64,000 nt of DNA, taken from contig NZ_CAMYMK010000011.1 in assembly GCF_947259545.1 (NCBI RefSeq), positions 186,001 through 250,000 on the forward strand, given 5' to 3'. The position numbers and the translations under genes are program-made. Below the pieces are notes generated by a model, which saw only the letters and a program-made list of their open reading frames with translations, was not told the DNA's origin and did no database searches. Below are positions 9,631 to 18,974 of this stretch, piece by piece. Position 1 is the stretch's first letter, and each line of letters starts with the position of its first letter. The DNA comes from an uncultured Marinobacter sp. (GTDB lineage Bacteria > Pseudomonadota > Gammaproteobacteria > Pseudomonadales > Oleiphilaceae).

Positions 9631-9913
9631 GCTGATGTTATTGGCGGCCATGCCGTTGAACCGTCTGATACCTGCCGAACGGCGCACCGTTCGTAATCTG
9701 GCTAGCAGCCTGTGTGTGGCCATGGGCATCCTGCAAGAGGGCTGTCATCTGGTGGCCATCCTTGGTCTGGGAGGAGAACGCACCAACCAGGAGGCGATGG
9801 AAACCTGGGTGTACTGCGAACTCGTTAAGCAGAATCTGGAAGCGGGCCGTGACTCTCTTCCAATGCTGATCAACCGGCTTCAGGAACTGGAGCATGAATG
9901 GAGGACATACTAA
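9620..9913 (+). CDS. Small protein downstream of integrase, unknown
   Basis: 97 aa, overlapping the integrase stop by 11 bp. The composition is alpha-helical with a hydrophobic central stretch (CVAMGILQEGCHLVAILGLG) that is too polar at its edges to be a clear membrane helix. I do not recognise a family. Its stop overlaps the ATG of the next gene (TAATG), so the four genes from 8193 to 10206 are probably one transcript. Tight coupling to the integrase suggests a role in element maintenance or transfer; that is only inference. Confidence 0.7.
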   Translation: MRSELMLLAAMPLNRLIPAERRTVRNLASSLCVAMGILQEGCHLVAILGLGGERTNQEAMETWVYCELVKQNLEAGRDSLPMLINRLQELEHEWRTY

Positions 9914-10206
9914 TGGCCAATCCGGCGATTGACACTGCGGGCCTTCATCTAGCCTTTTGGAGGGATCAGTTTACGGTTCTCGGAGTGCATCCGTTCCAGT
10001 CAGCTCGCACTCAGAAAACCATTTATCAACTAACCCTGCACTGCCGCGGACGACAGGTGAAGGCTTATCTCGCGCAGGCTCAGGCAGTTCAGACTGGCGT
10101 ACCGGTATTAGGCAACCGAGTGACCGCCAGCCTGAAGCTGCTGAGATTTCCTTCGGGAGGCCGCCTGATCGTGGAGTCGTTAGATCTTTCCTCCAACACT
10201 CAATAG
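9913..10206 (+). CDS. Small protein, end of integrase operon, unknown
   Basis: 97 aa. ATG 9913 has GGAGGA seven bases upstream, a near-ideal ribosome site, so I prefer it to the in-frame ATG at 9898. Predicted beta-rich, with a hydrophilic middle (CRGRQVKAYLAQAQ). No family is recognised. The stop lies 11 bp from the convergent stop of the giant recombinase gene, leaving no room for a separate terminator, so the two transcripts probably overlap. Confidence 0.7.
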   Translation: MANPAIDTAGLHLAFWRDQFTVLGVHPFQSARTQKTIYQLTLHCRGRQVKAYLAQAQAVQTGVPVLGNRVTASLKLLRFPSGGRLIVESLDLSSNTQ

Positions 10207-10216
10207 CGTGAACATC

Positions 10217-13200
10217 TTAGCCAGGGACGGCGCCCTTCTCACTTTCATCATCCAGCGTGTCAGCATCAAAGCTCCCGTCTCGGAAACTCTCAGGCACTGC
10301 GTCGTACAGCACACACCCGGTGAACACCACAAACCGAATGGTGGGCCAAAGGTATTTGCCAAGCTTGTGCGGGGCTTTCCAATCAAAGCTGACATTGCCA
10401 TGCTTAGGGATTCTTATGTCCTCGGCCGGCCGGATAATGATGGCATTTTGCGCAACACCCAAGCTCTGTCCCCAGAACTTTAAAGCTGCTTTTCTGTTCT
10501 CTTCTTTGACCGTCAGCGTAATAGTAGCCCTTGCTCCGAGGCGAAACTTCTTCATCAGAGCCATAAAGGCAATCTGCCTTGACCTTCCCAGGGGCCGGAG
10601 CGGAGCCTTACTCCGCTGCACGCTCTCGGCTGCTGCGATAAGCGCTCGTCGCCCAGACTCCGGATCTTCAGCCATCCAGTCAGACAACCATTTGAAGAAC
10701 TGCATACACTCCTGAAACGCGGATTTCGATTGGGGAGGGCTGATGTAGGTCGGCAATTCCGGTGCCCGAAAGATCAGCGTAAAGGCCTTATACAATTCTG
10801 TGTTAGCTAGCTCTGATTTCGGTCTCAACGAAAAACTCAACCGAATGCCAAGCTTTCGAGTCGGTGAGGGTGTTCCGGTCATGCCAGTAGAGCTGTTCAT
10901 CAGCAACGCCGAGCGCTCATACCACTGCTGCACGATCGGCAAGTCCAGATCCAACTGGGCCGCCGTTTTCTCCAATGCCACAGGCAGGGGCTCATGAAGC
11001 TGCGCCTGCGTCCGAATGAAAACCTGGCACGAAACCCGATACGGCAGCAGCGGATTGACGTCTTCAGACACCCGGTTTACAACGGGTGGCAATTCCTTCT
11101 TTTTATCGCTGATTTTCGGAAGCGCCATCAGGCCTTTCGCAGGTATTCGAGCCACAGCTGCCAATATTATTCCGGGTGTCACTCGGTCCTTTAGCTGTGC
11201 ACGGTGCCGGAATCGTTCAAGTGCACCTGACGTTTTGTCTAGAAGCGCTTGCTGCTGTGCAATCGTGTAAGACCGATCATCGCTAAGCAAGTACTGGCGA
11301 AGTGCGAGATCCAGCAGGTGGGTGTAGCTTTTTAGGGTCACCCTTTCACTCGAATGGCCCATCCACTGAGCCAGCTGAGAAAGCGGCCGCCAGGCGTTAG
11401 CGACTCCAGCATTTACCGTGTTGCCTGAGCCGTGCACGGCTGGCATGAGTTCTACGTCATTCGACCGAACCCAAGTTTCCGGCAAGAGGTCAAAAGGTTT
11501 GCGCTCCAGCAATCGCAGCAAGGTCAGCGTTGCAAAACTGTGTCTCAGATGGTGAAAACGTATATTTTCATCACCCGACACGGATCTGAGTAGGGCCGTC
11601 AGCCCATCAAACGCCCATTTTTCCTGGATTCGAAAGGTTCCGCTGACTGGATCTTCGAACAAGGCGTCACGCGCCTCATCGTTGGCGCGCCGCAACTTGC
11701 GCCCATTCACAAACCCGGTCAACCACTCCAGTTCATCTCCGGTTAAAAGCAAGCGTAAAGGAAGTCGGCGGATTGCCGCGTCCGACTTTACGCCGGCAAT
11801 TTTGGTGGGACGTACGAGCAGCTCGGGATCGTTAACGGTAGGATCCCCGAGGCCATGGAAATCTCCGTATTGCCGGGCCCAACACTCGGTTCGCCGAAGC
11901 CCACAACGGAACCCCATAATCAACAGGGCCAGCTGTATTCCCGCCAGCTCATCGTCGGCACGAGCCAACAAAAAGCTCTTTGCCCGGTGATACTCCAGAG
12001 GCGTCAGTATTGCCGCGTCGACGCCATAGCCTGAGCCCTCCTCCATTGGGATACGAGGCATTCCGTAATATCGGTGAAGAAATTCGTGCCACTCGGATAA
12101 TGTCTGTCTGAGTGCTCCACCGTTACCGGGAAAGCCGCTCACCACCGTCTCATAGATCGATTGCCACTCATCCGAGTCCAGGCTTTCAGGGTTCGGAATG
12201 TCAGTTGCATAGGGCAGCAAAAGTTCCAGGTGTTGAAGATTGCGAATCTTTTGCTGCAAGGCCGGTGACACACTCTCGTCGGTTCTCAGAAGCGCTCGAA
12301 CGTAGTGACACATCAACTGCACCAGAATGGAGCACCCCTTCTCTTCTGCAATTTTGTCGAGCGTTTTGAACACCTCCGCTTTCGTTGCCAATACATCCCT
12401 CCGTTGCCTTTCCGTCCTGGCCCCCTGGGCGGTCAACGCTTCAGATGCCAGGAACCGCACCCGCTTCATCAGACGTTTGAAAAATGGTTTTTGGTCGATC
12501 AACGGGAATTCAGGAACGATGAGAGCCGGAGAGCCGACCATCTCGTTCTCACGTTCGGCCTGAGATGCTTGCGGTGCAGGTTGGACCACCGTCCCACCGG
12601 TCAACAATCGCATCCAGTTAGACAATGGCAAAGAAGCGCCCAGGTCAGGTGTTCGGGCGTAGTGAACCAGGCAGCCTGGCGCGACCATGATCAGGTTTGC
12701 CTCGGCAACCGCAAAAACATGCAACGGCCGGTTCAAGGTAATCCGGTTTGCCTCAATGAGCCCACCGACAAAGCGTTTCAGCAGCTCCTCATCCGGAGAC
12801 GCCTTACCTTTTACCTCATTTACCTCTGGCCAATTGCTGCCCCAGCGCAGGTACCAGCGTCGAAGCAGCAGTTCGGTGATAGGCGCCAGAATGACCCTAC
12901 GGCAGGTGTCGGTTGAGGGACGGGTACGCCCGCCAAGCGAGGTCGATTCCAATTCCAGCCATGTGTAATCACCGGCGCTACCGGCACCCTGCCGGATCGC
13001 CTCACTCAGCCGGTTGAACCATCGACGCGCGGTAACGCCACTATGAAAAACCAGGCTGTACAGTAACTCACCAGCGTCCCTCTCCATGGCCTCTTCGGCT
13101 TGCAGCTCAGGAGCGGCACTTTCCAGGCTGGCCAGGAACGCATCATTGATCTGATCGTAGTCGGCCAATCGGGCTCCCATGTCAGGGGTGGTAAACGAGG

Positions 13201-13579
13201 AAAACATCTGGACGCTCTGCACAGGCATCGGGACAGGGAGCTGCCAACCCCGGGTTTTCACCCCTTCCTCCAACAGTTTCACGAGGTAGTACTGCCGGTC
13301 CTTGACCGCCCGACCTTCAACGGTTTGACAGGTATTGTCGATCAGCAGGGCAACCTCTTCGGCTGTCATCGTCAATCCTCGCTGGCCGCTTGCCAGCTCC
13401 GGGTGGTGCTCTCGCAGATAATCCCGGACCGCCTCCAGGTGGCCGAGTTTCTCGGCGTTTCGATTATTGGCCCGGTACTCGGAGCCCACTGAGGGTCCTT
13501 GGTTTCGCGCTGACAGCCTCTTCTTCAACGCATCAATCGGTTTATTTAATGGCTCAAACACTGCTTTATCATCACGCAT
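10217..13579 (-). CDS. Giant tyrosine-recombinase-like protein
   Basis: 1120 aa, about three times the length of a normal integrase. The catalytic set is complete: Arg in CGLRRTE near residue 563, a beta-hairpin Lys in RPTKIAG near 592 followed by RRLPL, HHLRHSFAT near 676, and MGHSSERVTLKSYTHL with the putative nucleophile Tyr near 751. Roughly 550 residues precede and 360 follow this domain; I recognise nothing in them. ATG 13579 has GGAGGT eight bases upstream. It overlaps the preceding gene by 8 bp. Third gene of a coupled trio, which resembles in principle known multi-recombinase transposition modules (Tn554, RIT, gamma-mobile-trio), but sizes do not match any I can name. Confidence 0.88.
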   Translation of the reverse strand: MRDDKAVFEPLNKPIDALKKRLSARNQGPSVGSEYRANNRNAEKLGHLEAVRDYLREHHPELASGQRGLTMTAEEVALLIDNTCQTVEGRAVKDRQYYLVKLLEEGVKTRGWQLPVPMPVQSVQMFSSFTTPDMGARLADYDQINDAFLASLESAAPELQAEEAMERDAGELLYSLVFHSGVTARRWFNRLSEAIRQGAGSAGDYTWLELESTSLGGRTRPSTDTCRRVILAPITELLLRRWYLRWGSNWPEVNEVKGKASPDEELLKRFVGGLIEANRITLNRPLHVFAVAEANLIMVAPGCLVHYARTPDLGASLPLSNWMRLLTGGTVVQPAPQASQAERENEMVGSPALIVPEFPLIDQKPFFKRLMKRVRFLASEALTAQGARTERQRRDVLATKAEVFKTLDKIAEEKGCSILVQLMCHYVRALLRTDESVSPALQQKIRNLQHLELLLPYATDIPNPESLDSDEWQSIYETVVSGFPGNGGALRQTLSEWHEFLHRYYGMPRIPMEEGSGYGVDAAILTPLEYHRAKSFLLARADDELAGIQLALLIMGFRCGLRRTECWARQYGDFHGLGDPTVNDPELLVRPTKIAGVKSDAAIRRLPLRLLLTGDELEWLTGFVNGRKLRRANDEARDALFEDPVSGTFRIQEKWAFDGLTALLRSVSGDENIRFHHLRHSFATLTLLRLLERKPFDLLPETWVRSNDVELMPAVHGSGNTVNAGVANAWRPLSQLAQWMGHSSERVTLKSYTHLLDLALRQYLLSDDRSYTIAQQQALLDKTSGALERFRHRAQLKDRVTPGIILAAVARIPAKGLMALPKISDKKKELPPVVNRVSEDVNPLLPYRVSCQVFIRTQAQLHEPLPVALEKTAAQLDLDLPIVQQWYERSALLMNSSTGMTGTPSPTRKLGIRLSFSLRPKSELANTELYKAFTLIFRAPELPTYISPPQSKSAFQECMQFFKWLSDWMAEDPESGRRALIAAAESVQRSKAPLRPLGRSRQIAFMALMKKFRLGARATITLTVKEENRKAALKFWGQSLGVAQNAIIIRPAEDIRIPKHGNVSFDWKAPHKLGKYLWPTIRFVVFTGCVLYDAVPESFRDGSFDADTLDDESEKGAVPG

Positions 13580-15929
13580 CAAGACCTACCTCCACCTCGA
13601 ATCCCAACTCATCCAAAAACGCCGCTGTTGCCGGCACAATCCGATTCTTCATCTCGAAAAGATCGAGCGATGAGAACTTGGCGAGAGGCTCAGTCCCCAC
13701 GCCCCAGTGCCCCATGAAGACGTCGACCAGATAACCTGGAACCCCCTGGTCACGCAGGAAGCCTCTCAGGGTGTGCCGGCTGACGTTCAGGGGCCACGGA
13801 AACGTCCATTGAATTTCATCCGCCAATCGTTTTGGGGTGGCGAACTCTGACTGGAGTTTCGCATCAAGAAAAACGAAGCAGGTTTCAATGGGAGCTTCGA
13901 CTCCTACCTCATTCAGGCGCAGCTTCATGTGCTGCCGGTGCGTCTCATAGCGGCGAAGCTGTTCAATAACGACCTCCGGCAGGTAAACCAGGCGAGAGTG
14001 GCCGAGATTATCATCGACCTTGTCCGCGATGATCACGAATCCCCGGCGTTCGTTGAACTCGTATGGATGGGCGATCGGATCGCGAACGGCCCGAAAACCG
14101 GTCGACCACATAACCTGCAGGATGGCGTACGCTGTAAACAGATTATGAAATCTTCGGATGTTGGCCCTGGAGTAGGCCGTTTTACGGTATTCGGCAATCT
14201 GCGCTCGCAATCGGCTTACGACGTCTCGCATGACCTCCAGACGCACGCAAAATGGAGAACCCACTCTCGGCAAACCGAAATCGAGGTTGGCAGGAGCCAT
14301 CGACGGCGACGAGAGCCCCAGGTTCACCAGCCAGGTATTCACGACATCGACATAATCCGCCGCCAACGTCTCAACCGCCCGGGTGTGGTAGTAGAGGTTT
14401 GCCGATTGCCCGGTGGGTAGCGTGCGCCCGGTCACCAGGCTCGCATCCACCGTATCCGTGGTTTGATGAATCAACCCCTCAAACACGCAGGTCTGAATTC
14501 GTTTCAGGGTAATCCTCGAACCAGTGCTCTTATTGATTTTTTTGATCTCAATCGCAATCTCCTCAGCCACAGACTCAGTTGAAAGATTTTTCGCGAAAAG
14601 AATCCCGGACTTCTTTCGTACTCGCCTGGCAGCAGATTCCACCCGCGGCCCGAGAATCTGCCAGTACGCATCCGGAATCGGTGCGATAAACTGATTTTCC
14701 GTGCTCTCCATGTGGGGCGCCCACTCAGCCTCCAATTTTCGGCGCTCTGGAGGCTCCGGAACGGCGCTGGCCCAGGCCTGATCATCTCTGATGAGGTAAA
14801 TTCTCTCGGGGTCGGTAAACGTTTTCGGTAATTGAGAGCGGTTCTGGACGACCAGTGTCCTCGAGATAGATTCCAGAGGACGACCAGTGAGGAGAACCAG
14901 CAGGACATGTAGGCGCGTATTTTCAGAACCCAGCCTGTTCTCAAACAGGGCTCTCAGGACCAGTCCCCGCTCATATTCATTCAGGCTTTCCCAGCGACCT
15001 GGCAGAAAACTGTTCGAACGTCGGTAGGCTGCCCGCTTCGGTTGCAGTTTTCTGAGTCCAGTGGAGGGAGTTTCACCACGTTCGGTACTCAGGGCGGCTC
15101 CACGCTCTGAGATCAGAACGCTCTCACTCATCAATTCCTCGGGCGCATTGCCGGCGGCGTGGTGCTCCTTACGCGCTCGCTCCGAGTCCTGAGGCAAAGT
15201 GATATGAACCGAACGCTCCCGGCCACCCTCTACCTCCGAGTCGACATCGGCGGACAAAGGCTGCCAATCACCGGTTCTTTTTATTTCCCTGTGTTCTGTT
15301 TTTTGTTTGTCAGACTGGTAAGTAATAAACCGTCCTTCACCCAGATAAAATTTGAAAAATCGTTGCAGTTCATCGAGGTAACGTCTGTCCTGCTCGTCAA
15401 ACTGCCGTTGATCCAAGTGCTCATTGACTCGGGCAAAGTGCTTCTCAAAGCGCTCTACATCGCCCGTGCACTTCGGCACCTTCGCCAAAGCCAATTCCGA
15501 TAAGAGCCGCATGGCACGCCAAGCGCCCTCAACCCGTTTATCGAAAAACGACTTTTCAGACGGCACCAGTTCCTGTCGCCAAGCACTCGCGGTGTTGATG
15601 ACGTATGCCGCAACCTGAAGCCTTTTCTCCGAGCACTCGTCACTTTCCGCGAGGGCACGTAACCCCGCATGCTGCGGATACTCACCAACCAGTCCGCGAA
15701 TTCCCTGACGGTCAGGGGCAAGTTCCTCGTATTTTGTTTCTACAGCGGCAGATCCCAGCCATTCCAGGAATGCATCCGAACCTTCGATCGGCTGCGAAAT
15801 TTGATCAAATGCCTTCACAAGACGTGGCAGCAGGGTTGCGATGCGGTCCATCGCTAGCCAATCGGGCCGAGGTTGCACGATCTCATTAAGAAGCGCCTCG
15901 GGGTTTCCTGAGTTAAATTTCAATGCCAT
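13572..15929 (-). CDS. Large recombinase-like protein lacking the expected Tyr
   Basis: 785 aa. The C-terminal third shows the tyrosine-recombinase pattern: TGFRAVRD near 611, HTLRGFL near 718 and MGHWG near 739. Where the nucleophile Tyr is expected, about eleven residues after the GH histidine, the sequence reads AKFSSL, so Phe replaces Tyr. The protein may be a non-catalytic partner of the downstream recombinase, or may use another Tyr. The start is ATG 15929 behind GGAGGT; it overlaps the upstream stop as ATGA. The ~600 residue N-terminal part is unrecognised. Alignment to full-length relatives would settle the active-site question. Confidence 0.8.
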   Translation of the reverse strand: MALKFNSGNPEALLNEIVQPRPDWLAMDRIATLLPRLVKAFDQISQPIEGSDAFLEWLGSAAVETKYEELAPDRQGIRGLVGEYPQHAGLRALAESDECSEKRLQVAAYVINTASAWRQELVPSEKSFFDKRVEGAWRAMRLLSELALAKVPKCTGDVERFEKHFARVNEHLDQRQFDEQDRRYLDELQRFFKFYLGEGRFITYQSDKQKTEHREIKRTGDWQPLSADVDSEVEGGRERSVHITLPQDSERARKEHHAAGNAPEELMSESVLISERGAALSTERGETPSTGLRKLQPKRAAYRRSNSFLPGRWESLNEYERGLVLRALFENRLGSENTRLHVLLVLLTGRPLESISRTLVVQNRSQLPKTFTDPERIYLIRDDQAWASAVPEPPERRKLEAEWAPHMESTENQFIAPIPDAYWQILGPRVESAARRVRKKSGILFAKNLSTESVAEEIAIEIKKINKSTGSRITLKRIQTCVFEGLIHQTTDTVDASLVTGRTLPTGQSANLYYHTRAVETLAADYVDVVNTWLVNLGLSSPSMAPANLDFGLPRVGSPFCVRLEVMRDVVSRLRAQIAEYRKTAYSRANIRRFHNLFTAYAILQVMWSTGFRAVRDPIAHPYEFNERRGFVIIADKVDDNLGHSRLVYLPEVVIEQLRRYETHRQHMKLRLNEVGVEAPIETCFVFLDAKLQSEFATPKRLADEIQWTFPWPLNVSRHTLRGFLRDQGVPGYLVDVFMGHWGVGTEPLAKFSSLDLFEMKNRIVPATAAFLDELGFEVEVGLDA

Positions 15930-17173
15930 CACGCGACCTCCGCGTCGTTGAGGAGAAGGCGGAGTTGAGACTTCGCCGTTAAATAGCCTTTGAGGTATTT
16001 CGCCAGAATCTTGAGGTGCCGCCGTTCGGCCTTGCTGTCAGGGTTACCGTCGTCACACTTTTGAGATGTGTCCTGAACTTTGTGGAGCAGACTTTCAGCG
16101 TTGGGCGAGAACGGCGCTAACTGTCCGATGGTGTCGAGTGACAACGCCGAAATAGCGGCCCAGATGTTCTTCGGATTGGAAAACTGTTTGAGGAGACTGT
16201 CGCTATGGAGCTCGTTCAGCCACTCGATACAAGAGGCAGTGAGCATCGCGCAGAGCTGCATACGTAACCCCGACGCGCTTTCTTCTGCCGCCTGTTGCCA
16301 CAGATTCGTGAAATGGGGCTTGACCGCGTCGAGGACTTTTGATGCCGGGGCATCCTCAGCTACATCATCGGGTTGCACAGTTCCATCGTTACCCTGTCCC
16401 AACAGTTCTACCTGGCGTAGGGCATCGCTCAGGTAGTCAGGGACAGCTGGCGCCGAGCTCTCGAGGCCTGGCTGTTCAGAGCCGGAGGCTAGTAGGTGCT
16501 CAAACGTTGAGAGGGTGCGTGTGTCCAGAATGACGAGTTTGATATCAGTCCCTGACGTTCTAGCCACCGCCTCAGAAACACCCTCTTCCAAGTCGGGGTG
16601 ATCAACCTCACTCAGCGCGTCATGGTCAACTTCAGGCTCCTCGCTTTCGTCCGGCGGAAGTAAGTGCCGTGCAAGCCCGGGAACGAGAACCGGTTCCTCA
16701 TCCTGGATTCTGAGCTTGCGGCTGATGCCGGCGAACTCCTCCAGCCCAACTCGAGTGTTGAGAGAAGGCGAGATCCAACGGCGCTCTTCATCGGAAAGAT
16801 TGGCCCAGAGTCGAAGAAAAGCATTATGCGAGCCCAACCCGAAAAGCAACGCTGCCAGTAACCGCGAAACCTGCTGGTTTTCAGCTTCTCGGTGCTTCCA
16901 TACGAGAACCTGAACCTTCTTATCTGGAGCGAATTCTTTCAGGAGCACAGCTACGTGCGCGTTTCCGACGACACGGTAATCGCCCCGCCTGATTTCGCAG
17001 ACCGAAACGGGATAGTGATTCGCGACCGCTAGCAGCGCGTCCTCAGTGAGGAGTTCGGGCCTACGCAGCCCCGAGTAGGAGCCGAGGATCACGTCCTCAA
17101 CCTCGGTATCTAACCGTTCAATTTTGAGTTGCGCAACGCGTAAAAATTTTAGGGTTCGCTTGGTTCCGGTCAC
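15929..17173 (-). CDS. First protein of the recombinase trio, unknown
   Basis: 414 aa starting from GTG 17173 with GGAGC upstream. The first ~120 residues (VSVCEIRRGDYRVVGNAHVA and what follows) faintly recall the ParB/Srx fold: a short strand, a 'y-r-v-v-G' turn, then helix. The middle (about 190-300) is acidic and low in complexity, probably a linker; the C-terminus is helical and basic. No recombinase motif is visible. It is coupled by ATGA to the 785 aa gene, so it is likely to act with the two recombinase-like proteins, perhaps as DNA-binding or targeting subunit. The fold suggestion is weak. Confidence 0.75.
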   Translation of the reverse strand: MTGTKRTLKFLRVAQLKIERLDTEVEDVILGSYSGLRRPELLTEDALLAVANHYPVSVCEIRRGDYRVVGNAHVAVLLKEFAPDKKVQVLVWKHREAENQQVSRLLAALLFGLGSHNAFLRLWANLSDEERRWISPSLNTRVGLEEFAGISRKLRIQDEEPVLVPGLARHLLPPDESEEPEVDHDALSEVDHPDLEEGVSEAVARTSGTDIKLVILDTRTLSTFEHLLASGSEQPGLESSAPAVPDYLSDALRQVELLGQGNDGTVQPDDVAEDAPASKVLDAVKPHFTNLWQQAAEESASGLRMQLCAMLTASCIEWLNELHSDSLLKQFSNPKNIWAAISALSLDTIGQLAPFSPNAESLLHKVQDTSQKCDDGNPDSKAERRHLKILAKYLKGYLTAKSQLRLLLNDAEVA

Positions 17174-17711
17174 GTTCTGCTCCTAAGTGAATGCAATCGA
17201 CATCAGGGGCATTCCCGACCGTTGCCCCTCGATCATTCGTTTTTTAGGAGTATCACTGCCTCAGAAAGTGCGCAAGCACGCAGTCTGTCAAAAAAACGAG
17301 CCGTTTCATAAAGTTAGGAGGCGTTAAGCCTACCATTGATCATAGCGCGACCATTTTTTGTGGGGTTGTTTTTTGTACAACCTGCTAATTTATAAGATTT
17401 TTTGCTTGGAGCGTAAATTTCACCGTTACGCAGATACGAACACGAGTATGAGCTGAGGCCGTTTCGGTAAATACGTACAAGAATGTGTGTTTTCCGGCTC
17501 GACTATCGAAAATCACAGGAGAATTGACCGCAAGGCGAGCTCTCCCGTGCGGCAAATTTAACGAGGAAACCAAGAAATCATCGTTTGTGAGGTGTCGCCC
17601 TCAGGCGCTATTAACTCCGGTAAACTAGACCTACGAATCAAGAAAAGTGAGTCTATAGGTGAGCGGAATATCCGCTTTTAAGATACCAAGCCGAGTACCC
17701 GGGCGAGAAAA
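17174..17711. other. 538 bp divergent intergenic region
   Basis: No credible gene. It must hold the promoters of the recombinase trio (leftward) and of the exonuclease operon (rightward). It is A+T-rich compared with its flanks and contains two small inverted repeats: AGGC/GCCT around 17323-17335 and GGTTG/CAACC around 17364-17382. Either may be an element end or operator. Confidence 0.4.
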
Positions 17712-18317
17712 ATGCGTGACGAAACGATCCTTGTTGTGGACCTTGAGGCGACCTGTTGGGAAGACCAGACGACACCCGCAGGTGATGCTCAGAGTGTCAA
17801 CAACATGGAGATCATTGAAGTCGGGTGTGCCCTCGCCACTCGGAAAGGAAGCCTGCTGGATGCCCGCTCGTTTTTGGTCAGGCCAATCCGGAATCCTGAG
17901 CTGAGCAGCTTCTGCTCCGAGCTAACCGGAATCACTCAATCAATGGTAGATGCCGCACCCACTTTCCCCGAGGCGATTGCGGCGATGGATGACTGGCTGG
18001 GTGATCTGCCGGACGATTTCATCTGGTGCAGTTGGGGTAACTATGATCGCTTGCATCTGGAAGCCCAAAGCCTGCTGGACGGGGCGCAGCCAGCTATTCT
18101 GGCTCGCCCTCACCTGAACCTGAAACGAATTTGGCGACGCACTACCGGCCAGAAGAGAAAGAACGGTCTGGCCAGCGCTTTGGCTTTTCATAATCTCGCC
18201 TTTGAGGGCAGCCACCATCGGGGCGTGGATGATGCTCGGAACATTGTCCGGTTGCTGCCGTTTATGAAATGGTCATTAGAGTCCGAGTTACTGACATCAC
18301 CGGAGAGGACGGTATGA
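17712..18317 (+). CDS. DEDDh 3'-5' exonuclease
   Basis: 201 aa. RNase T/DnaQ-type exonuclease of the Eri1/KapD-like group: DLEATCW near the N-terminus (Asp-x-Glu, first metal ligands), SWGNYDR in the middle (second Asp), and HHRGVDDARN near the C-terminus (catalytic His and last Asp). All four acidic ligands and the His are present, so it should be active. Substrate could be RNA or DNA 3' ends. Its stop overlaps the ATG of the downstream metallophosphoesterase (ATGA), so the two enzymes are coupled. Confidence 0.9.
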   Translation: MRDETILVVDLEATCWEDQTTPAGDAQSVNNMEIIEVGCALATRKGSLLDARSFLVRPIRNPELSSFCSELTGITQSMVDAAPTFPEAIAAMDDWLGDLPDDFIWCSWGNYDRLHLEAQSLLDGAQPAILARPHLNLKRIWRRTTGQKRKNGLASALAFHNLAFEGSHHRGVDDARNIVRLLPFMKWSLESELLTSPERTV

Positions 18318-18946
18318 AATTAATCTGTATTTCAGATACCCATAGCCTACACCGTCGAATTCCGGATATTCCCGATGGCGACGTGCTGATCCATGCCGGT
18401 GACAGTCTGGGCCAGGGCACGCTGGAAAATATTGAAGACCTCAACGAGTGGCTCGGAACGCTGCCGCACCGGCATAAGATTGTGATTGCCGGCAACCACG
18501 ACTGGGCATTCCAGGAAAGCCCAGAATTGGCACGGCAGGCACTGACGAATGCCATTTACCTGGAAGACAGTGGTGTCGAGATCGAGGGCGTTCGGTTTTG
18601 GGGTTCACCCTGGACGCCCACCTTTATGGATTGGGCGTTTATGCTGGAGCGCGGTGAGCCGCTACACCAGAAATGGCAGCTCATTCCGGACAATACCGAT
18701 GTGCTGATCACCCACGGACCACCGAAAGGCATTGGTGATGAGGCAAACCTCGGATTCAAATGCCAGAATGTTGGCTGCATTGACTTGCTTGACCGAATCC
18801 AGCAACTCTCACTCAAAGCGCACATTTTTGGTCATATCCATGAAGGCTATGGGGAGTATCAGAAGGGGCAAACGACGTTGATCAATGCCAGCACCTGCAC
18901 CGCTCGGTATGAGCCACGGAACGCGCCGATTGTGATAGAAGTTTGA
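18314..18946 (+). CDS. Metallophosphoesterase
   Basis: 210 aa. Calcineurin-like motifs in order: SDTH at the N-terminus, HAGD, AGNHDW, ITHGPP and FGHIH near the C-terminus, so the dimetal centre is complete. I chose ATG 18314, which overlaps the exonuclease stop, over an in-frame ATG 45 bases earlier inside that gene. This group hydrolyses phosphoesters such as cyclic nucleotides or nucleic-acid ends; the actual substrate is unknown. The coupling to a 3'-5' exonuclease hints at a nucleic-acid or nucleotide substrate (inference). Confidence 0.9.
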   Translation: MKLICISDTHSLHRRIPDIPDGDVLIHAGDSLGQGTLENIEDLNEWLGTLPHRHKIVIAGNHDWAFQESPELARQALTNAIYLEDSGVEIEGVRFWGSPWTPTFMDWAFMLERGEPLHQKWQLIPDNTDVLITHGPPKGIGDEANLGFKCQNVGCIDLLDRIQQLSLKAHIFGHIHEGYGEYQKGQTTLINASTCTARYEPRNAPIVIEV

Positions 18947-18948
18947 AG

Positions 18949-18964
18949 CGGTCAAATTTGACCG
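18949..18964. promoter_or_regulatory. Perfect 16 bp palindrome CGGTCAAATTTGACCG
   Basis: A perfect palindrome lies in the 28 bp gap between the metallophosphoesterase stop and the next ATG (18975), overlapping the G-rich stretch that serves as ribosome site. It could be an operator or an RNA element controlling the next two genes. No T-run follows it, so it is not a standard terminator. Confidence 0.45.
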
Positions 18965-18974
18965 GGGAGTCGAA

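Noticed and set aside
10217-17173. Assigning the trio to gamma-mobile-trio GmtYZX or RIT elements
   Set aside because: Sizes, order and active-site content do not fit what I remember of these families.
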